DNA from: a virus
Virus record (IMG/VR): IMGVR_UViG_3300002242_000130
Span: 1 to 37,396 of that record
DNA length: 37,396 nt
Strand: one strand, 5' to 3'
How positions within the stretch are numbered: position 1 is the stretch's first letter; the number at the start of each line of letters is the position of its first letter. Shown here one piece after another: positions 34,792 through 37,396 of the stretch. The translations under genes were made by a program, and so were the position numbers. The notes under the pieces were generated by a model, which did no database searches, was not told the origin of the DNA, and saw only the letters and a list, made by a program, of their open reading frames with translations.

Positions 34792-34936
34792 TATATATAT
34801 TTATACACAAATCAAATAAGGGTAAGTAAAACACATGGGAAACTTTATATTCACCGTCTTCTGTACGGCCGTGATAAGTTCTTACTCCTAATAATATACC
34901 AGGATAAAAACCTATACTTAAGTCCCAATCTTTCAT
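34757..34936 (-). CDS. 59-aa conserved-looking small phage protein
   Basis: The frame runs from ATG at 34936 to TAA at 34757. The protein begins MKDWDLSIGFYPGILLGVRT and has HVFYLPLFDLCINIYNE near its end, a pattern I recall from small uncharacterised phage proteins (a GFYPGI...YLPF.D pair). Two hydrophobic stretches (about residues 7-19 and 34-48) flank a charged turn. The start shares ATGA with the stop of the 52-aa gene and the end overlaps the 75-aa gene by 35 bases. It is coding by its composition and tight fit. The function is unknown. Confidence 0.7.
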   Translation of the reverse strand: MKDWDLSIGFYPGILLGVRTYHGRTEDGEYKVSHVFYLPLFDLCINIYNERTDINRDEE

Positions 34937-35091
34937 TTATATTGTTTTTCAAATTCTATTAATTCTCTATATTTCAAATATCCTTTCTGTTCAATACTCC
35001 ATTTAATAAACTTATCAACTTGTCTATTTTTGTATTGTATCCTAGCTATTGCTTTTTGTTGGATAGGATGTGGTTTATAGTTGCGTCGCAC
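34933..35091 (-). CDS. 52-aa basic protein with a GTG start
   Basis: An open frame with a GTG start at 35091 and TGA at 34933 fills the gap between the endonuclease and the 59-aa gene. The protein is basic and helical (RRNYKPHPIQQKAIARIQY, then FIKWSIEQKGYLKYRELIEF). It has no in-frame ATG, overlaps the endonuclease end by 46 bases and joins the next gene by ATGA. The sensible amino-acid pattern and the absence of any other explanation for the gap support it. The start codon is uncertain and no function is known. Confidence 0.55.
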   Translation of the reverse strand: MRRNYKPHPIQQKAIARIQYKNRQVDKFIKWSIEQKGYLKYRELIEFEKQYK

Positions 35092-35495
35092 TCTGCTTGA
35101 TTTTGTGGTTTGTAAATTGTGTATCCAGGCAAAAACATTTCGACATATCTTTTAAATAGTTTCCATCTTATTGGAAAAGATTCATTAGGTCTACCTTTAC
35201 ATTCTATTATAAAGTCTCTACCTACAAAATCTGGGGTATATTTTATTCCTAAAACATTTTTGTTTCCTCTATTTTTATATTCTCCTTTGCTATTTGCACA
35301 TCTCTCATATACATCGCTTTGAAATTTAAAAGCATGTATTAGTTCATACGTTTGTCCTTCGTATGTAGCTTTTATATTAGCTTCTTTTAAAGCTTTATAC
35401 ATATAAGCTTCTAGCCCAGAGGCGAAAGAAAGACCATCAACGATAGTCTTCTTTGCTCTAACTGGTCCTTTTTTCTTCTTTTTACCCCGCCACAT
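35046..35495 (-). CDS. PD-(D/E)XK endonuclease (T7 endonuclease I / DUF1064-like)
   Basis: This 149-aa nuclease has the restriction-endonuclease fold signature: Glu29 in a FASGLEAYMYKAL helix, Asp89 in YTPDF, then Glu98 and Lys100 in IIECKGR. The order E...PDF...ExK matches phage junction-resolving or debranching nucleases of the T7 endonuclease I type and the DUF1064 group. After the core, the helix FPIRWKLFKRYVEMF is typical of the group. A Lys-rich N-terminus (MWRGKKKKKG) could bind DNA. Likely roles are resolving branched replication intermediates before packaging or degrading host DNA. It overlaps the MazG-like gene by 14 bases. Confidence 0.8.
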   Translation of the reverse strand: MWRGKKKKKGPVRAKKTIVDGLSFASGLEAYMYKALKEANIKATYEGQTYELIHAFKFQSDVYERCANSKGEYKNRGNKNVLGIKYTPDFVGRDFIIECKGRPNESFPIRWKLFKRYVEMFLPGYTIYKPQNQAECDATINHILSNKKQ

Positions 35496-35850
35496 CTGAC
35501 ACGTAATAAGGTAAACCTACACTTGGTTGTGATTTATTTTCTAATGATTCTTTAGCAGATTGAATGTATAATATTGCATCCATTAACTCTTCTTGAACAT
35601 CATTAAGATATCCTGCTAGATCTTTATGTCCACCAGTTCTCTCATCGTGTAACGTCTTACCATACTTAGCAAAACCAACATCTGATCGTGATACGAATTT
35701 ATCTACAACTCTTTCAACAACTGGATCTCTAAATTTAATTTTCTTTTCTTTCATTTTTTTTATTTCATTAAATTCCCAAATAAATAATATAAAAAATCCT
35801 ATAATTTGTACTGCAATTACAGCCAGGGCTGTCATTCCAAAATTATCCAT
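35482..35850 (-). CDS. Membrane-anchored MazG-like (all-alpha NTP pyrophosphohydrolase) protein
   Basis: Residues about 5-25 of this 122-aa protein form one transmembrane helix followed by positive residues (KKMKEKK), so the C-terminal domain should face the cytoplasm. Residues about 44-102 match small phage MazG-like pyrophosphohydrolases: GFAKYGKTLHDERTGG, then QEELMDAILYIQ, whose EExxD (Glu87, Glu88, Asp91) would bind Mg2+ and the nucleotide phosphates. The usual second acidic pair is less clear, so activity is not certain. The start at 35850 shares the 8-base overlap ATGGATAA with the upstream stop, the same overlap as at the preceding junction, which supports keeping the membrane segment. 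Confidence 0.7.
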   Translation of the reverse strand: MDNFGMTALAVIAVQIIGFFILFIWEFNEIKKMKEKKIKFRDPVVERVVDKFVSRSDVGFAKYGKTLHDERTGGHKDLAGYLNDVQEELMDAILYIQSAKESLENKSQPSVGLPYYVSDVAG

Positions 35851-36748
35851 TTTTTACAAATGTTCCGTTAATCATTTTACCTTTACGGTTTTTGATCTCA
35901 TCGTAAGCAGCGTCAATGCAAGTTTCAATTGATGTTCCACCTAACATAGCCATATTGGTTAATACAACTACCATATCACCGATAGCATCTACAAATTCAA
36001 CTTGATCATCCTTAAGTACAGCTCTACCTAATTCGCCAGCTTCTTCCATTAGCTTGCAGAACTGAGTTTTAGTATCACCTTTGTCATACAATCCTCTTGA
36101 ATCTGCCCAATCCCTAATTTTTTGAAATCTATCTTCCTCTTTAACTTCTAAGTCTTGATACATTTCTCTAGAATTAACAGCTCTTGAATGTGATATTAAT
36201 TCTGCTTTCATTGCCTCTATTTGATCTAACGCTCTATCAGCAGCTTCCTTAGCATTGACCTTGGCTTGTTTAAGGTTTTTGTTAACGAACTTTTCAAAGA
36301 AAGCTTTATTGTATATGTAACATCTTTCTGTAGTGTACATAGATGTTGTTACGTTTTTCATTATCCAATCTATAGTATCTTTGTTTATTTCAAATCTACC
36401 ATGAATCGTTTCCCATGTTTTACCTAGCTCGTCCATTAGTCTGCCTTTAAGCTTAGAAACAGGTACAGGAAATGTTGAGGTTTGCTCTGTTGCGTTTATA
36501 TTCATTGTTTTTGATTTCATTTTATTCATATATAAGTTTTTGTATAATTGCCTATCAATCTTATAGCCATAAGACTGTTGAAGTTCTATCTCACGTTTTG
36601 ATATATAATCTATATCGTCACTGTGATCAAGAACTTCATATTCGTCTGGTTTGTATCCCTGTTGTTTTGTTACCCTATTATTAAGATCACGTGTAACCCC
36701 AATCTTTTTACCCGGGATGTGGTATAAATAATATATTATTTTATCCAT
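35843..36748 (-). CDS. GIY-YIG-like / MazG fusion protein
   Basis: This protein (301 aa from the chosen start) joins two enzyme folds. Residues about 4-70 resemble a GIY-YIG nuclease: YYLYHIPGKKIGVTRDLNNR gives the paired tyrosine/KIG strands and the Arg, and REIELQQSYGY gives a Glu. The middle (about 90-200) is helical and unrecognised. Residues about 206-301 are MazG-like: LMEEAGELG (Glu235, Glu236, Glu239) and EFVDAIGD (Glu251 to Asp258). MazG domains hydrolyse NTPs or dNTPs to monophosphates and PPi. An earlier ATG at 36778 exists, but 36748 is preferred: the GIY-YIG strand begins right after it and it overlaps the upstream gene by ATGGATAA. The canonical GIY and YIG letters are degenerate, so nuclease activity is uncertain; the MazG part is firmer. 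Confidence 0.75.
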   Translation of the reverse strand: MDKIIYYLYHIPGKKIGVTRDLNNRVTKQQGYKPDEYEVLDHSDDIDYISKREIELQQSYGYKIDRQLYKNLYMNKMKSKTMNINATEQTSTFPVPVSKLKGRLMDELGKTWETIHGRFEINKDTIDWIMKNVTTSMYTTERCYIYNKAFFEKFVNKNLKQAKVNAKEAADRALDQIEAMKAELISHSRAVNSREMYQDLEVKEEDRFQKIRDWADSRGLYDKGDTKTQFCKLMEEAGELGRAVLKDDQVEFVDAIGDMVVVLTNMAMLGGTSIETCIDAAYDEIKNRKGKMINGTFVKNG

Positions 36749-37379
36749 AATAATTTGCCTTTCTTTGTAATAAGCCATTCTTGTTTAAATCTCTCTCGTA
36801 CAAATGTAAATTGTGGGCGAAATGGAAATATGAACCCAGTTCATATCCTGTCCTCTCTGCAACAACCTTCATCAGTTCTGAAAAACAATACTGATCGTTA
36901 CAGAAACCGAACCAGAGATCATTAGATCGCATCGTCACACACATCTGCAGTCTATTATTTACAACTGTAAACTGAACCGCGTATGTACATGGAGTATCTT
37001 TACGATACTTATTTATTTCTTTACCATCGTATATTGATATTGCAGCTTTTCTAGTATTAGGGTTGTCTTTTAATTGTTGTACAACTTTATCTAGTTGATG
37101 AGCTCTTTCCCATTGATAACCATAATTAGAGTTAACTAATTTTTTAGGTCCTAAAGCCATACGTTCCCATATTGCAGGTACTTTACCATACAGCTCTCCT
37201 AATTTATCAACAGAATCATCACCTGACAAATACCATTCCCATTCGGCTTTTGCATAATCTAAATTCCAGTTTCTGTATGGAGCTGTTATATGGTTATTTA
37301 ATGGTTCATGAATATTAAAGCCAATATTAAATAATGCTCTTGTATTATCAAAAGGTTCACTCATATCTTCATGATTCAT
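36741..37379 (-). CDS. Deoxynucleotide hydroxymethylase, T4 gp42-like (thymidylate synthase superfamily)
   Basis: This 212-aa enzyme transfers a one-carbon unit from methylene-tetrahydrofolate to a pyrimidine dNMP. Against E. coli ThyA from the catalytic Cys onward the alignment is ungapped: Cys131 (=146), Arg151 (=166), Gly158 (=173), His192 (=207), Tyr194 (=209). Glu46 matches Glu58. At the dUMP-specifying Asn177 position it has Asp162 (MRSNDLWFGFCNDQY). T4 dCMP hydroxymethylase also has Asp there, and as I recall it shares NSNYG and MRSND..FGF.ND. The Cys is followed by Thr rather than the synthase's His. The product is therefore probably 5-hydroxymethyl-dCMP. It is shorter than ThyA (264 aa) and T4 gp42 (about 246 aa), and the frame is open to the window edge, so extra N-terminal sequence is possible, though the ATG at 37379 with its A/T leader looks normal. 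Confidence 0.82.
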   Translation of the reverse strand: MNHEDMSEPFDNTRALFNIGFNIHEPLNNHITAPYRNWNLDYAKAEWEWYLSGDDSVDKLGELYGKVPAIWERMALGPKKLVNSNYGYQWERAHQLDKVVQQLKDNPNTRKAAISIYDGKEINKYRKDTPCTYAVQFTVVNNRLQMCVTMRSNDLWFGFCNDQYCFSELMKVVAERTGYELGSYFHFAHNLHLYERDLNKNGLLQRKANYYG

Positions 37380-37396
37380 TATATCATAAAAATACA

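Noticed and set aside
35850-36778. Longer form of the GIY-YIG/MazG protein starting at 36778
   Set aside because: Ten extra residues would lie before the first strand of the domain and would overlap the upstream gene by 38 bases, while the ATG at 36748 gives the same 8-base ATGGATAA overlap as the next junction.
36741-37379. Plain thymidylate synthase (ThyA) annotation
   Set aside because: The ThyA superfamily is right, but Asp replaces the dUMP-specifying Asn, the residue after the catalytic Cys is Thr rather than His, and the chain lacks about 50 N-terminal residues of ThyA.

Overview
This window is part of a tailed double-stranded DNA phage genome that very probably infects a Bacteroidota (flavobacterial) host. 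It is AT-rich. The starts I checked mostly follow A/T-rich leaders with no clear Shine-Dalgarno sequence, and one late gene encodes a protein with a Sec signal peptide and a C-terminus of the type IX secretion (T9SS) kind, which is known only from Bacteroidota. Nothing cellular (rRNA, tRNA, chromosomal operon) and no integrase is visible. The virion genes suggest a short-tailed virus whose module resembles crAss-like and T7-like phages in order and sequence style.

Left arm (1-32622, all + strand) is the packaging, structural and exit module. It runs: large terminase (cut by the window edge), a large portal, a scaffold-like acidic protein, major capsid protein, a small capsid-associated candidate, a conserved 256-aa virion candidate, two ring/adaptor-like proteins, a 1473-aa and a 627-aa tail nozzle or muzzle candidate, a GNAT acetyltransferase, then three proteins (208, 681 and 3632 aa) in the order expected of ejected internal virion proteins. 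The 3632-aa giant is a polyvalent protein with a zincin-like site, a sigma-region-2-like segment and a HAD-phosphatase-like domain. The arm ends with a small membrane protein, the T9SS-type secreted protein and a small basic protein. Two intrinsic terminators flank the 256-aa gene.

Right arm (32718-37379, all - strand) is a tightly packed nucleotide-metabolism operon in which all seven gene junctions overlap. In transcription order it encodes a T4 gp42-like deoxynucleotide hydroxymethylase (Asp where thymidylate synthases have the dUMP-specifying Asn), a GIY-YIG/MazG fusion, a membrane-anchored MazG-like protein, a PD-(D/E)XK endonuclease, three small proteins (52, 59 and 75 aa), and a compact adenosylcobalamin-dependent ribonucleotide reductase. 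Together these could turn ribonucleotides into dNTPs, hydrolyse dCTP to dCMP and hydroxymethylate it, so the phage DNA may carry modified cytosine. That pathway is inferred.

The two arms converge on a bidirectional terminator at 32666-32698. No stretch longer than about 100 bases lacks a gene. I saw no tRNA, CRISPR array, insertion sequence, attachment site or recognisable origin, and no endolysin.
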